64,000 bases of DNA. It comes from Closterium sp. Naga37s-1 (Eukaryota > Streptophyta > Zygnematophyceae > Desmidiales > Closteriaceae). Positions 9,130 through 18,853 of the stretch are shown piece after piece. Position 1 is the first letter of the stretch, and every line of letters begins with the position of its first letter. The notes under the pieces were generated by a model. That model searched no databases and was not told where the DNA came from. It was given only the letters and a program-made list of their open reading frames with translations. The position numbers and the translations under genes were made by a program. Where the stretch lies: assembly GCA_947471745.1 (NCBI GenBank), contig CANJKZ010000428.1:423001-487000 (forward strand), in the 5' to 3' direction.

Positions 9130-12100
9130 TCAAGAAGTGAGCAAGTGAGGCAAAGTAGGTACAAGACCTAACAGAGTACAGAAGCGCTGATGATCACAAG
9201 GCGCGAGTGCCTTGGTGAAGATATCAGCAGTGTTGGCCTGAGAGGCCACGTAAGCAAGTCGCAGCTGACCACGCTGCTGCAGCTCACGAGCAAGGAAGTA
9301 GCGAAGAGCAATGTGCTTCGTTCTGTGCTCCAGTCTGTGCTCCCGACACAAGGCCAGCATGGCCTTGTTGTCTACGTACAGAACTGGAGGCGAACGAGGC
9401 TGCTCTCCAAGGTCAGTCAGCAGGTAGGTGAGCCAGCGTAACTCCTGTGCAGCCATGGCCCCCGCGTAGATCTCAGCCTCACAACTGGAGCCGAGAACAG
9501 AAGACGAGCGGGTAGACCGCCACGAAACAGAGCCGGAACCAAGGCTGAAGGTGTAACCCTGTGACGACCGCTGCGTAGCCTGGTCGTCAGCCCAAGAAGC
9601 GTCTGCGTGACCAGTGAGGACCACTGGACTCCACCCTCCAAGCACAAGCCCCATGCCCGACGTACTGCACAAGTAGCGCAACACCCTCTTCGCTGCAGCC
9701 ATGTGCTCTGGTCTGTGTCTCCCAGGAGCAACATAGCGTGCCAGAATGCTAAGAGGGTATGCAAGGTCAGGTCGAGTGCAGGTCATCAGGTACATGAGGC
9801 AGCCAACAAGCTCTGGGTACGGGCCACTCGACTCTACGGACTCATCCGAAGGCAGAGCTGAGAGCGAGTGGCGAGTAGACAGAGGAGTGGCCTGAGGCGA
9901 GGAGTACGTGAAGCCGAAGCGCTGAAGGACCTGCTGCACCATGTGTGACTGAGTCAGGGTAATGGTGCGCTGTGCTCTGTCCCGGGTGATCTGCAAGCCA
10001 AGGTAGCTGCGCAGTTCACCCAGGTCTATGCACGTGTGTCTCTTCTGCAGCTCGGACTTCACGTGAGCGAGTCCAGCAGTGTCAGCTGTGGCAAAGACCA
10101 AGTCGTCGACGTACACGAGGATGTAGAACGGCGGCAAAGAAGTGTCGGTGCGCAGAAACAACGACGGGTCGGCAGTAGAAGGAGCAAACCCAAGAGCCGC
10201 AAGTGTAGTCCTCAGTGTGTCGTGCCACTCACGAGGTGCCTGGCGGAGACCGTAGACTGGCCGCCGGAGGCTCCACTGGGTACCAGGAGGAAAAGACCCC
10301 GTGAAGCCAGGTGGGCGGCGCAGCCAGATCTCCTCGTGCAGGCTGCCCTGCAAGAAAGCAGTGCTGAAGTCAAGAGAGTGAAGCTCGTAGTCACGGTGAG
10401 CGGCTATGTGCAGCAGTACCCGAAGAGTGATCATCTTCGGGGTGGGAGAGAAGGTCTGAAAGTAGTCAACTCCCTGTCGCTGACTGAAGCCACGAGCCAC
10501 GTAACGCGCCTTGAAGACAGGCGGAGAACCCGGCGGCCGCTTCACCCTGAAAATCCACATGCCACTGACGATGTTCGCCCTAGGAGGGGGAACCTCGTCG
10601 ACGTAGGTGCCTGTGGACTTCCAGGAAGCCATCTCTGCATCCATGGCTGCCTGCCACTGAGAGGAGTAGGGACCCTCTATCGCCTCCGCGTAGGAGCGCG
10701 GAGTCGGGATGTCTAGTGCATCCGGGTCTCCCTCAGGGGCAAGCAGCATGGACACAAGATGAGGTGAAGCAGCAGAAAAGCACTGGAACTCCTCCTGCCT
10801 GTCCTCAAGGACGTCCGTGCCAAGAGCACACTCACCCCCGACGGACGGAGGACAGACAGACGCAGACTCAGCGACAAGACTAGCAGCGTAGTCTAGGCGA
10901 CAGCGAGCAGCGAAGTCGACAAGCTCAGAAACTAAGGCAGACGCAGCAGCGGACTCAAAGGAAGGGTCAGTGACAACAGTAGCAAGGAGACGCGTGACAG
11001 TAGGACTGGCAGCACGAAGGGAGTCCGACTCCGGGTCAGCAGGAACAGGAAGAGAGGACTCAGGAGGAGAAGGCAAAGGGGCACGCAGCGGAGCAGTAGA
11101 GGGACGCAGAGACATCCGGTGCGTGCCTGGGACAGGGGGAGGACGCTGACGCGAACCACGACTACTAGTGCGCTCAGCACGAACAGGCGACGCAGGACGA
11201 GACGCAGGCTCACGACGCTCAGCAAGACCTCCAGTAGGACCAGTGTAGGGAGAAGGAGCAGGCAGAGGAGAGGCAGGCTGTAACCGTGACTCGGACTGGA
11301 CAGGCGGTGGACACACTAAGGGAGGAGCCGGACTAGCAGAGGGCGGAAGACCAAGAACCTGCTCAAGGAGCGGAACGAAGTACGGCCGCGGCCGCGCAGC
11401 ACCACCAGCACCAGAAGGGACAGCACCAGCACCCCGAACGACAGCACCAGCGCCAGCAGCACCCCCAGCTCCAGCAGCGCCAACTCCAGTACCCTCAGAG
11501 GCACCAGCACGAGAGGCACCCTCAGCGCCAACACCCTCAGCAGCTCCAGCTCCAGCCGGACCACCAGAAGACGCAGCGGGTCCAGCTCTAGCACCCTCGG
11601 TAGCACCGACGCCCGCAGCACTACCAGCTCCAGGACGAGAAGCACCCGCAGGACCAGCAGCTCCAGTACTCCCAGTACGAGCACCTCCGGGACCCGCGGT
11701 ACCAGCACCCTCAGCAGCAGCAGAACCGCCAGCACCCGCAGAACCTCCAGCTCCAGCAGCTCGCCTCCAGCGCCGGGCAAACCACTCACGCAGCTCCTGT
11801 GGAGAGAGTAGCTCCCGCCGGGACGAAGTACCCGAAGAACCTCCAGGCCCAGCACCGCCAGACGCCACACGAGTAGGTCCAGTACCCTCAGACTCCGCAC
11901 CCCTAGACGCAGCACCCCCAGGCGTAGCACCCCCAGGCTCAGCACCCCCAGGCGCAGTACCCCCAGAGTCAGCACCCCCAGGCTCAGCACCCCCAGACTC
12001 AGCACCCCCAGGCTCAGCACCCCCAGAGTCAGCACCCCCAGACCCAGCACCCGCAGGCTCAGCACCCCTAGTAGCACCAGAGTCAACAGCTACCTCGACA

Positions 12101-13344
12101 GGGTCAACTGCGTCTACCTGAGACACACCTGAGGGGGCAGGACCCTGAGGGGGGAGGGGGTCTACCGGAGGGGGACCTGGCGTAAGGAAGAGCGGCGGGG
12201 GGGGGAGGGACGCAGTGCGGTAGGGGAAGAGACGGTAGTAGGGAACCGACTCGTCAAACGTGACGTCCTGAGAGGACAGAACACGGCGCGAGGTGGGGTG
12301 GTAGAACTGCCAGCCCGGCGCGTCAGGGGGGAAGCCAAGGAAGACGCAGGGAACAGCACGAGGGGACAGCTTGTCCGCAGACAAGTCGCGGACAAACGCC
12401 CGAGATCCCCAGACACGGAACGCAGACGCATCGCCAACCTTCCCCGTCCACAGCAAAGCAGGGGAGGTCTCCGGCATGGAGACCCGGGGCTGAAGGTTGA
12501 TCTGATGCGCCGCGTACCGAACCGCAAACGGCCACAGAAAATGGGGGGCAGCCGCATGGACCATGGACGTACGAGCGACATCCATGACCATGCCAATGCG
12601 GCGCTCAGCAATCCCATTTTGCTGCGGAGAGTCCGGAAGCGTGAAGGTCTGGCGGATGCCCTGTGCGCGACAGAAGGCTCGCAGAAGGTCAGAGGAGAAC
12701 TCTCCGCCTCTGTCAGAGTGCAGACGCAGAACAGGAAAGTCCGAGCCGAAACTCTCTCTGAGCTGGAGACGAGCTGCGCGGATCCAGGTGATCAACACCT
12801 CAGTGACCTCACCCTTGCTGCGCAAGGGGAAGACTGCGGTGTAACGCGAGTAGTCGTCAACCACCAGCAGAAAGTAACGCTCGTGACCCTGACCACGGAC
12901 GCGGGCTGGGCCCCACACGTCCATGTGAAGCGTCTGCAGCGGAGCCTCTGTGGGAGGAAACTCGGAGGAGTGAGGAGCAGCGCGCTGCCGCCCCTCGACG
13001 CAGGGAACGCAGGTGGGGGCAGGCCCCGGAGGAAGAGGAGGGAGGGACCGGGGGAGACCAGAGACAAGGACACGGGAGGCCATGCCTCGGAGACGAGGCA
13101 GGGAGGGGTGACCAAGGCGGTGGTGCCAGAGGAGAGTCTGGTGAGACAGGAGACGACACGAGCAGGGGGCAGACTCAGGACCAGACCTGGACGCCGTAGC
13201 AAACACCTGACTCGACGCGGCTACCTGAGCAGACTCAGCGACCGGAGGAGACTCAGTAGTCAGTGTGTACAGGCTCAACCCCAGCTGACGGGTAAACGTG
13301 GCCAAGTGACGGCCCGTCCGAGCACAGGTACAGTGGGTCACTCG
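9130..13344 (-). CDS. Copia pol: GAG-pre-integrase, integrase, RT, RNase H
   Basis: About 1,404 codons open. Near the start is the GAG-pre-integrase zinc motif (LLWHHRLGHPSLPRLRG), then the integrase core (TLHMDVWGPARV, LHSDRGGEFSS, PDSPQQNGIAERR), then a roughly 400-residue low-complexity region of GGAEPGGAES-type repeats and Ala/Gly tracts, then copia RT (WIFRVKRPPG, YGLRQAPREW, catalytic YVDDLVFAT) and RNase H (LTGHADASWADD, SSCEAEIYAGAM, YVDNKAMLAL). The first possible GTG start lies right after an amber codon, so in an intact copy this is the continuation of the protease frame. It ends at 9130, about 200 bp before the LTR. Confidence 0.93.
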   Translation of the reverse strand, partial: RVTHCTCARTGRHLATFTRQLGLSLYTLTTESPPVAESAQVAASSQVFATASRSGPESAPCSCRLLSHQTLLWHHRLGHPSLPRLRGMASRVLVSGLPRSLPPLPPGPAPTCVPCVEGRQRAAPHSSEFPPTEAPLQTLHMDVWGPARVRGQGHERYFLLVVDDYSRYTAVFPLRSKGEVTEVLITWIRAARLQLRESFGSDFPVLRLHSDRGGEFSSDLLRAFCRAQGIRQTFTLPDSPQQNGIAERRIGMVMDVARTSMVHAAAPHFLWPFAVRYAAHQINLQPRVSMPETSPALLWTGKVGDASAFRVWGSRAFVRDLSADKLSPRAVPCVFLGFPPDAPGWQFYHPTSRRVLSSQDVTFDESVPYYRLFPYRTASLPPPPLFLTPGPPPVDPLPPQGPAPSGVSQVDAVDPVEVAVDSGATRGAEPAGAGSGGADSGGAEPGGAESGGAEPGGADSGGTAPGGAEPGGATPGGAASRGAESEGTGPTRVASGGAGPGGSSGTSSRRELLSPQELREWFARRWRRAAGAGGSAGAGGSAAAEGAGTAGPGGARTGSTGAAGPAGASRPGAGSAAGVGATEGARAGPAASSGGPAGAGAAEGVGAEGASRAGASEGTGVGAAGAGGAAGAGAVVRGAGAVPSGAGGAARPRPYFVPLLEQVLGLPPSASPAPPLVCPPPVQSESRLQPASPLPAPSPYTGPTGGLAERREPASRPASPVRAERTSSRGSRQRPPPVPGTHRMSLRPSTAPLRAPLPSPPESSLPVPADPESDSLRAASPTVTRLLATVVTDPSFESAAASALVSELVDFAARCRLDYAASLVAESASVCPPSVGGECALGTDVLEDRQEEFQCFSAASPHLVSMLLAPEGDPDALDIPTPRSYAEAIEGPYSSQWQAAMDAEMASWKSTGTYVDEVPPPRANIVSGMWIFRVKRPPGSPPVFKARYVARGFSQRQGVDYFQTFSPTPKMITLRVLLHIAAHRDYELHSLDFSTAFLQGSLHEEIWLRRPPGFTGSFPPGTQWSLRRPVYGLRQAPREWHDTLRTTLAALGFAPSTADPSLFLRTDTSLPPFYILVYVDDLVFATADTAGLAHVKSELQKRHTCIDLGELRSYLGLQITRDRAQRTITLTQSHMVQQVLQRFGFTYSSPQATPLSTRHSLSALPSDESVESSGPYPELVGCLMYLMTCTRPDLAYPLSILARYVAPGRHRPEHMAAAKRVLRYLCSTSGMGLVLGGWSPVVLTGHADASWADDQATQRSSQGYTFSLGSGSVSWRSTRSSSVLGSSCEAEIYAGAMAAQELRWLTYLLTDLGEQPRSPPVLYVDNKAMLALCREHRLEHRTKHIALRYFLARELQQRGQLRLAYVASQANTADIFTKALAPCDHQRFCTLLGLVPTLPHLLTS
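11870..12075. repeat. Minisatellite coding for GGAEPGGAES repeats in copia pol
   Basis: Imperfect 15-bp units close to AGCACCCCCAGGCTC are repeated in tandem about 13 times, encoding Gly-Gly-Ala-(Glu/Asp/Thr)-(Pro/Ser) on the minus strand between integrase and RT. The period is a multiple of three, so unit changes keep the frame. Confidence 0.85.
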
Positions 13345-14036
13345 CTAACTCGCAGGAGTGAACTGGTGAACCCCTCCATCCTGCAGGTCAGCACCACTCA
13401 CCAAGTTCGTAGAGAACGAGGGGAGGTAAAGACCCGACAGGGTGCCAGAAGGGGCCGCCGGACACGGTAAGACAGTGGAGAAGTGGGCAAGGACAGGACC
13501 CCCCGAGGGGTCTGCCAGGGAGACTGCCACTGGCCGACTAAGCGGCGTAAGCGTGGTGCGGTCTCGAAAGAAGGAGCGGGAAGCACCCGAGTCAAGGGTG
13601 AAAGTGTGGGTGGCCGGGGCCGACGCGGTACCGGAGAGCGCAGACTCACCAGCACCTGGGGCAGCAGACTCACTAGCACCTAGAGCAGCAGCCTCACCAG
13701 CACCTAGAGCAGCAGTCTCAATGCCCGGGTCAGGCGGAAAACACCGGTAACAGTCACCCTCATCACTAATAGTCACAGAATACATTGCAGCAAGAATAGC
13801 ATCATAATCAAGATCAAAGATCGCAACACCCGCCCTAGACAGCTCGCCCCAGCGAGGGATCTCAGTAGCGCCGGGGAACTGATGACGCCAAGCGTCCGTC
13901 AGGCGGCCGAAGTAGCGCTGGGTGGAGTGCAGACCCCCACACTGCTCACCCGCGCGGTCGCCTGTACGCAGAACGTAGGTACAGGGGCCAGCACCCCCAC
14001 CCCGCTGACGAGCAGTGTACCACTCAGAAGCTGCTG
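13345..14036 (-). CDS. Copia Cys/His motif and aspartic protease segment, closed by an amber stop
   Basis: The frame reads a Cys/His cluster (CTYVLRTGDRAGEQC and HSTQRYFGRL) that may be a nucleic-acid-binding finger, then GVAIFDLDYDAIL, then the protease with the active-site signature TLDSGASRSFF. It stops at TAG (13345-13347), and the same frame resumes immediately as pol. The stop therefore either truncates the polyprotein in this copy or would need read-through. Upstream it joins the glycine-rich tract only through a frame change near 14036. Confidence 0.8.
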
Positions 14037-14414
14037 GGGGGAAGGGGTCTCACGAGTGCGCTGCTGCTGCTGCTGCTGGCGCTGACCACCGCCGGAGCCG
14101 ACCCTCTGCGAAGAGCCGCCCCGACCAGCTCCACCGCCGCCGCCGCTACCTCCACCACCGCCTCCACCTCCACCACCTCCGCTCGCACCGCCACCACCGC
14201 CGCCGCCTCCGCCTCCACTGCCGCCACTAGCGCCCCCACTCCCGCCACCACCCCCACCGCCACCCCCACCCCCTCCGCCGCCTCCACTGCTGCCTCCACC
14301 GCCCCCGCCAGCCCCTCCAGCGCCCTTGCCCCCCTTGCCCTTGCCTGGGCGGCGTCTCCCGCTAGAGGGGGGAGGGGGAGCACCCCTCAAAGACAGGGGT
14401 GCGAGGGTCACCAC
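14037..14414 (-). CDS. Copia gag glycine-rich tract in a shifted frame
   Basis: GKGKGGKGAGG followed by about 75 mostly glycine residues and an RQQQQQQR stretch is open in a frame different from both the gag before it and the protease after it. Two compensating shifts, near 14370 and 14036, are needed to read through. The tract is GGC/GGT repeats, a likely site of slippage in replication or in sequencing. Confidence 0.65.
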
Positions 14415-15045
14415 GAGAGGCTCCTACAGCGACTATACTCTTTTCTGCCGCTAGGAGGCGCTCCTCGAGGAGGTCAACGGTGAGGGTGGTGGGGCAAACA
14501 GAGAGGAAGTGGTCCCTGACCGAGCGAAGGGTGTCAGGGAGCCGGGTGACTATGTAGTAGAGGGTGATGTACATAGGGGGGGGGTTCTTGGCGCAGAACT
14601 CAGCAGGAAGCGCAGCGCGGTAGCGAATGTCGCTACTGCGAAGGTGCGTAATGAGGTCAGCGACTGTGGGAAAAGCGGCGAGGTCAGGGAAGAGGTACGG
14701 CAGAATGAGGCGGCTAAGGGCAGCAGTGGCAGGGGAAGAGTAGCGTGCAACGACAGCGTCGTACAAGGTCTTAGCACTCTTGTACTGACTAAAATGCGCG
14801 CGCTCAGCGGTCGGTAAGTGGCGGCGCACAGCAAGGCGAGCAGCAGCATCGCGCGTGGCCCACTGTGAGCGAACAGTGGCATCAGCATCAGCAGACAGGG
14901 CAGGAGAGGCACCAGGCGTGAGATCGAAAAGGGAGAGACCGTCTGCCCTATCGCACTGTAGGAAAAGCTGCAAGTCATCGACCCAGACCTCAAAGTCAAC
15001 AGCCCGACCCTCAGCATCAAAGGTAAGGACACTGGGGGTAGCCAT
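14362..15045 (-). CDS. Copia gag, N-terminal part
   Basis: 227 residues starting MATPSVLTFD, with FEVWVDDLQLFLQC and the helical UBN2-like gag core (LYDAVVARYSSPAT, LPYLFPDLAAFPTVADLI, LEERLLAAEKSI) typical of copia gag. It stops just after EGCSPSPL, where the related frame moves to another phase. The ATG at 15045 is the first good start after the leader. Confidence 0.88.
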   Translation of the reverse strand: MATPSVLTFDAEGRAVDFEVWVDDLQLFLQCDRADGLSLFDLTPGASPALSADADATVRSQWATRDAAARLAVRRHLPTAERAHFSQYKSAKTLYDAVVARYSSPATAALSRLILPYLFPDLAAFPTVADLITHLRSSDIRYRAALPAEFCAKNPPPMYITLYYIVTRLPDTLRSVRDHFLSVCPTTLTVDLLEERLLAAEKSIVAVGASRGDPRTPVFEGCSPSPL

Positions 15046-15179
15046 GACAGCAGCAGTCTAGGGGTGAGAGCGGCAGGCTAGAGGTAGTGCAGTGGCAGAG
15101 ACGCTGCTCGGGAAAGCTCTCACCAGTCCGAGTGGGGAGGGCCGGGGCGCGCCGGCAGGAACAGGGCCGCAGCTGCGGC

Positions 15180-15960
15180 GGCGGCGGTTCGGCGGCTCAG
15201 CAGCGGCTCAGCGGCTCGGCGGCGGCTCGGCGGCGGCTCGGCGGCGGCTCGGCTGCGGCTCGGCGGCTCGGCGGCTGCTTGGCGGCTCGGTGGCGGCTCG
15301 GCGGCTCGGCTGCAGCTGCGGCGGCTCATCGACGGCGGCAGCAGGGCCGGTGTAGGGCGGCGACGGGGCCGCTGAAGGGCGGCGGCGGTGCCACTAGAGG
15401 GCGGCGACGGGGCCGCTGGAGGGCGGCGACGGGGCCGCTGAAGGGCGGCGGCGGGGCCGCTAGAGGGCGGCGACGGGGTCGCTGGAGGGCGGCGACGGGG
15501 CGGCGGTAGGGCGGCGACGGGGCCGCTGAAGGGCGGCGGTGGGGGCCGCTAGAGGGCGGCGACGGGGCCGCGGTAGGGCGGCGACTGGGCCGCTGACGGG
15601 CGGCGGCGGGGCCGCTAGAGGGCGGCGACGGGGCCGCGGTAGGGCAGCGACGGGGCCGCTGAGGGGCGGCGGCTGGGCCGCTAGAGGGCGGCGCGAGGGG
15701 CCGTAAGGGGCCGTGAGGGGCCGTGAAGGGCGGCGACGGGGCCGAGACGGGGCCGCGAGAGGCCGCAAAGGGCGGCGACGGGGCCGTGAAGGGCGGCGTC
15801 GGGCCGCGAAGGGGCCGCGAGGGGCGGCGCGAGGGGCCGGAAGGGGCCGCGAAGGGCGGCGCGAGGGGCCGTAAGGGGCCGCGAGGGGCCGTAAGGGGCC
15901 GCGAAGGGCCGTGAAAGGGGCCGCGAGGGGCCTTAAGAGGGCGCGTCGGGCCGCTAGGGG
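15180..15960. repeat. GC-rich minisatellite in the copia 5' leader
   Basis: Between the primer-binding site and gag lies nearly 0.8 kb of tandem, drifting units around GGGCGGCGACGGGGCCGCT (about 19-24 bp), preceded by shorter GGCGGCTC units at 15190-15310. All six frames are open over long parts only because the composition lacks A/T. I call no protein here. In the minus-strand RNA this would be a strongly structured leader. Confidence 0.85.
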
Positions 15961-16078
15961 CTAGGGACGCGACGGGAGGGAGGGCACACGGGGCGCGACT
16001 CGGGCAGGAGTGAAGCGCGCTCCGGGCAGGAAAAAAAAGTTGATCGTGGTGGGCCCTAGGAAGCGTTCCCACTAGGGA

Positions 16079-16093
16079 ACCTGCTCTATACCA
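16079..16093 (-). other. Primer-binding site of the copia element
   Basis: The minus strand reads TGGTATAGAGCAGG directly after the 5' LTR. It matches the usual initiator tRNA-Met site TGGTATCAGAGC with one base missing. Confidence 0.75.
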
Positions 16094-16222
16094 TGTGAAA
16101 TTTAGAACGAGAATGAATGAACTAAGAAAAGAGTTGGGTACAAATATGAAACCCTAAAAAGCTGTACCCCATACTGTCTACCCCACTACAGCCTAGAAAG
16201 ACTATAGCATATAAGTTCGACA
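16094..16222 (-). repeat. 5' LTR of the copia element
   Basis: 129 bp identical to 8801-8929. It abuts the CCGCT target duplication at 16223-16227. Confidence 0.93.
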
Positions 16223-17135
16223 CCGCTAAGTGCTGCTGCTTGTCGCGACTGTAGACGAGGATGTCGTCGAGGTAAACTATCACGCATTTATCTAAGAGTG
16301 GCCTAAACGCCTCGTTCATGGTCATCTGAAATGTTGCGGGCGCGTTGGTCAGCCCGAAAGGCATCACCGTGTACTCAAACGACCCGTACCTAGTCCTAAA
16401 TGCTGTTTTGGCGCAGTCCGATGGTTCGACCCGAATCTGATGGTAACCCCCCCGTAAGTCTATTTTCGAAAACACCCGTGCTGTTCGCAGTTGGTCGATC
16501 AGTTCGTCGGCGCGGGGAATGGGGTACTGCGACTTGACTGTTACCCTGTTGAGCGCTCGGTAATCGATGCACATGCGAAACCCTCCGTCTTTTTTCGGTG
16601 TGAACAGTATCGGTGCGGCGAACGGTGACGAACTTGGTCGAATAAACTGCTTCTCTAACAAATAATCTAACTGCTTCCTCAGTTCGTCGAGCTCGGGCTG
16701 TGTCAGTCTGAACTGGCGCTGTACAGTTGGCTGTGCCCCCGGTTCTAACTCGATCCTATGATCATGCGCCCGCTGAGGTGGCAGTCCTTCCGGTAAGTCG
16801 TCTGGAAAAATCCCCGGGTACCGTTTCAACAGTTCCTGTAGTTCGGGCGGTACTGCTGCCAACAGTTTCTGAAAATCGCTCGGCTGCTCCGCTTCTCCTA
16901 CTGATGCTATATCTACTGCGTACACGTCAGCTCCAGCGGCGACAACCCGTTTCATCGTGATGGCGTTGACGTGGACCGTTGAAGACTCGGGCGACTGCCA
17001 GCGAGGTAGCATGACCCAGTTACCGCTACTTCGCACAGTGCAGCTACCCGTCGTCCAGTCGATTCGTGGGTTGTACCGTCGTAGCCAATCACGTCCCAGT
17101 AAAACATCATGCCCATCCAATGTCGTCGCTAGCAT
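16223..17135 (-). CDS. Gypsy pol, N-terminal part of reverse transcriptase
   Basis: The frame opens with the end of the protease region ([20 protein letters not shown]), then RT with PYPI-type motifs: [50 protein letters not shown] and the catalytic YLDDILVYS. It is cut by the copia LTR at 16222 shortly after YLDDILVYS and continues in frame at 8800. Codons before 17135 are open in the same frame to about 17200, so this part joins the protease frame through a -1 change. Confidence 0.9.
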
Positions 17136-17173
17136 TTCCTGTGTAAACCCGAAGTTTCCCCCGCAGCGAATTT

Positions 17174-17602
17174 TTACTCTCTCTCCACCTTCTCCCGTAT
17201 GGCCAGCGGCGTGCCATCAACTAAGCGTGCGTCAATCTGAGGTAAGCAGCGACTAAGTGTCAGTTGTAATTTTCGCGCAGTTGCGGTATTAACTAAACTG
17301 TGGCTTGCTCCTCCGTCAATAAAAATCTTCACTGCTGCTCCCTGTATTTTCCCGTGGATCAGTACTGGGCAATCCGTCGTTGTACCCTCCTTATTCATCC
17401 GAGCCCGATCGATGGCGTGAATCGGTACTGTGACTCGGTGAGGGTCGGTGCGGTTGGGCGAGCAGGCAGTCTCGTCAGTAGTTGGCCCAACTTCTACTGA
17501 CTGCTGGCGTTTCCCTGCCTCTGAGACTCCCTCCCCTGCTCTGCTCCGCGGCGCCTTAGCTCCTCTGGGCATTCGCTCTTGCGATGGCCCGGCCTGTTGC
17601 AA
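17174..17602 (-). CDS. Gypsy protease
   Basis: A 142-residue frame overlaps the end of gag by 109 bp in the -1 frame, the usual gag/pol arrangement of many gypsy elements. The retropepsin-like active site reads [11 protein letters not shown], with DGG where DSG or DTG is usual. It closes at 17174 in a CT-rich run (CTCTCTCTCC near 17177-17186). The downstream frame resumes with [12 protein letters not shown], so a small indel in that run probably broke the gene. Confidence 0.8.
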   Translation of the reverse strand: MQQAGPSQERMPRGAKAPRSRAGEGVSEAGKRQQSVEVGPTTDETACSPNRTDPHRVTVPIHAIDRARMNKEGTTTDCPVLIHGKIQGAAVKIFIDGGASHSLVNTATARKLQLTLSRCLPQIDARLVDGTPLAIREKVERE

Positions 17603-18738
17603 GCAAAGCAGCGCCCCTTAAACGGTGCGGCAACTGCATTCGTTGCAACAGCGTTTACAGTGGCGTGCTCGATCGGTCCCCGAGGACGATGTCCGTAGTA
17701 GGACCCCGGTCTCGGTCGGCGTAGAATGTCGATTTTCTCGGCGAGCGCGAGAATCTCGTTGAAGTTTGAGAGTCCGCGCAGCATAATTTCGTGCGAGATA
17801 TCCGGCTTCAGCCCTCCGACATAACGGTCCACCCGCTCCGCTTCGTGCATGTAGCCGACCTGCTCGCAAAGTGCGAGAAAACCGCTCATGTAATCTTGAA
17901 CCGACCCGAGCTGCCGCCAAGTGCGCAATCTCTGACGCGCCGAAATAGAAGCCGCGATCGGCTCGAAGCGCGCCCGAAGCCCTGCGCACCACGCATCCCA
18001 CGTGCTGTATTGGGCGGTCTCGCAGAATGAACTCCAGGTGACAGCTGGACCCGTGGGCCCTTCCTCTTGCGACGGTGGCTCGTAGGCGCGTGGCGACGTC
18101 ACGATGACTCGCCACCAGTCCATGGTGGGGCCCCTTAACAGCGAAACGGCATACCGAATCTTCGCTGCGTCCGACTCGACGTAATTCGCGTCGAAGAAGA
18201 CGTTCATCGTGAAAACCCACGATTGAACCGTCGGACCTCCACGCTGGCTCGGGTCGAAACAGGGCGGGCGTTGCGGCTTGAGTCGCATTGGTGCCATGAT
18301 GGCCTGTTCGCCACTTGTCGCCGCGAACTCCACGTGCCGACGGGCTTCGCGAGGCTCCCGCGGGCTTGGCTCGCCCCTGTTTCCTCCCATGCCAGGCATT
18401 GGTTGGGCGGCGCTATCACTGGCTGCGCCCGAGCGCTGTCCCACGCTGTCGTGTTGTGTTGGTGTCCCGGACGAGATGACGATTGGCTCGTCCGATTGTG
18501 CAGGTGCATTTGTTGGTGCGTGTGGTGCTGCTGGAGTGTTCACCGTTGATTGCTGACGCGCGGAGTCACGTTCCGCTGTGAGCATCGCAATTTCGAGCGC
18601 CGAATCTTCGAGTTGGCGCACCAGACGGTCGAGCTGCTCCTGCGTCAATGTGGCGAGCATGAATTCGGCCATGGCGGGGGTGTCGGGCGAGCTCAGCGAG
18701 AGCCTCAGTCGTGGCCGTGCGTGCTTACGAGAGAGCAC
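17494..18738 (-). CDS. Gypsy gag
   Basis: 414 residues. There is a coiled-coil-prone N-terminus (QEQLDRLVRQLEDSALEIAML), the retrotrans_gag core (TWDAWCAGLRARFEPIAASISARQRLRTWRQLGSVQDYMSGF in segments, YVGGLKPDISHEIML), and a CCHC zinc knuckle [14 protein letters not shown] near residues 378-391. Gag packages the element RNA into particles. It ends at 17494 inside the protease overlap. Confidence 0.92.
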   Translation of the reverse strand: MLSRKHARPRLRLSLSSPDTPAMAEFMLATLTQEQLDRLVRQLEDSALEIAMLTAERDSARQQSTVNTPAAPHAPTNAPAQSDEPIVISSGTPTQHDSVGQRSGAASDSAAQPMPGMGGNRGEPSPREPREARRHVEFAATSGEQAIMAPMRLKPQRPPCFDPSQRGGPTVQSWVFTMNVFFDANYVESDAAKIRYAVSLLRGPTMDWWRVIVTSPRAYEPPSQEEGPTGPAVTWSSFCETAQYSTWDAWCAGLRARFEPIAASISARQRLRTWRQLGSVQDYMSGFLALCEQVGYMHEAERVDRYVGGLKPDISHEIMLRGLSNFNEILALAEKIDILRRPRPGSYYGHRPRGPIEHATVNAVATNAVAAPFKGRCFACNRPGHRKSECPEELRRRGAEQGRESQRQGNASSQ

Positions 18739-18839
18739 TACGAGCGGCGGTGCTGTGTCGCTGAGAGACGTCTACCCCCCCCAAAAATTGAGATAGTGGG
18801 GAAGCGAAGGTGTGGGTGCGGTCCGAGAAGAGATCGTAG

Positions 18840-18851
18840 GCTCTGATACCA
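18840..18851 (-). other. Primer-binding site of the gypsy element
   Basis: The minus strand reads TGGTATCAGAGC two bases after the 5' LTR, the standard complement of the initiator tRNA-Met 3' end. Confidence 0.93.
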
Positions 18852-18853
18852 AG

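Larger units (their letters stand above)
8796..16227 (-). mobile_element. Ty1/copia element nested in the gypsy RT, with CCGCT target duplication
   Basis: The element spans 8801-16222 between two identical 129-bp LTRs (TG...CA) and is flanked by the exact duplication CCGCT (8796-8800, 16223-16227). It reads on the minus strand: LTR, primer-binding site, roughly 1 kb GC-rich leader, gag, glycine-rich tract with a Cys/His motif, protease, GAG-pre-integrase, integrase, long Gly/Ala/Glu spacer, RT, RNase H, LTR. Integrase before RT marks Ty1/copia. Because its LTRs are identical and it sits inside the gypsy copy, it is the younger insertion. The reading frame is disturbed in gag (two shifts) and by an in-frame amber stop at 13345-13347. 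Confidence 0.95.

Noticed and set aside
15087-16072. Long open frames rich in Arg/Gly/Pro across the copia leader
   Set aside because: They follow from the GC-only tandem repeat, are open on both strands at once and have no domain.
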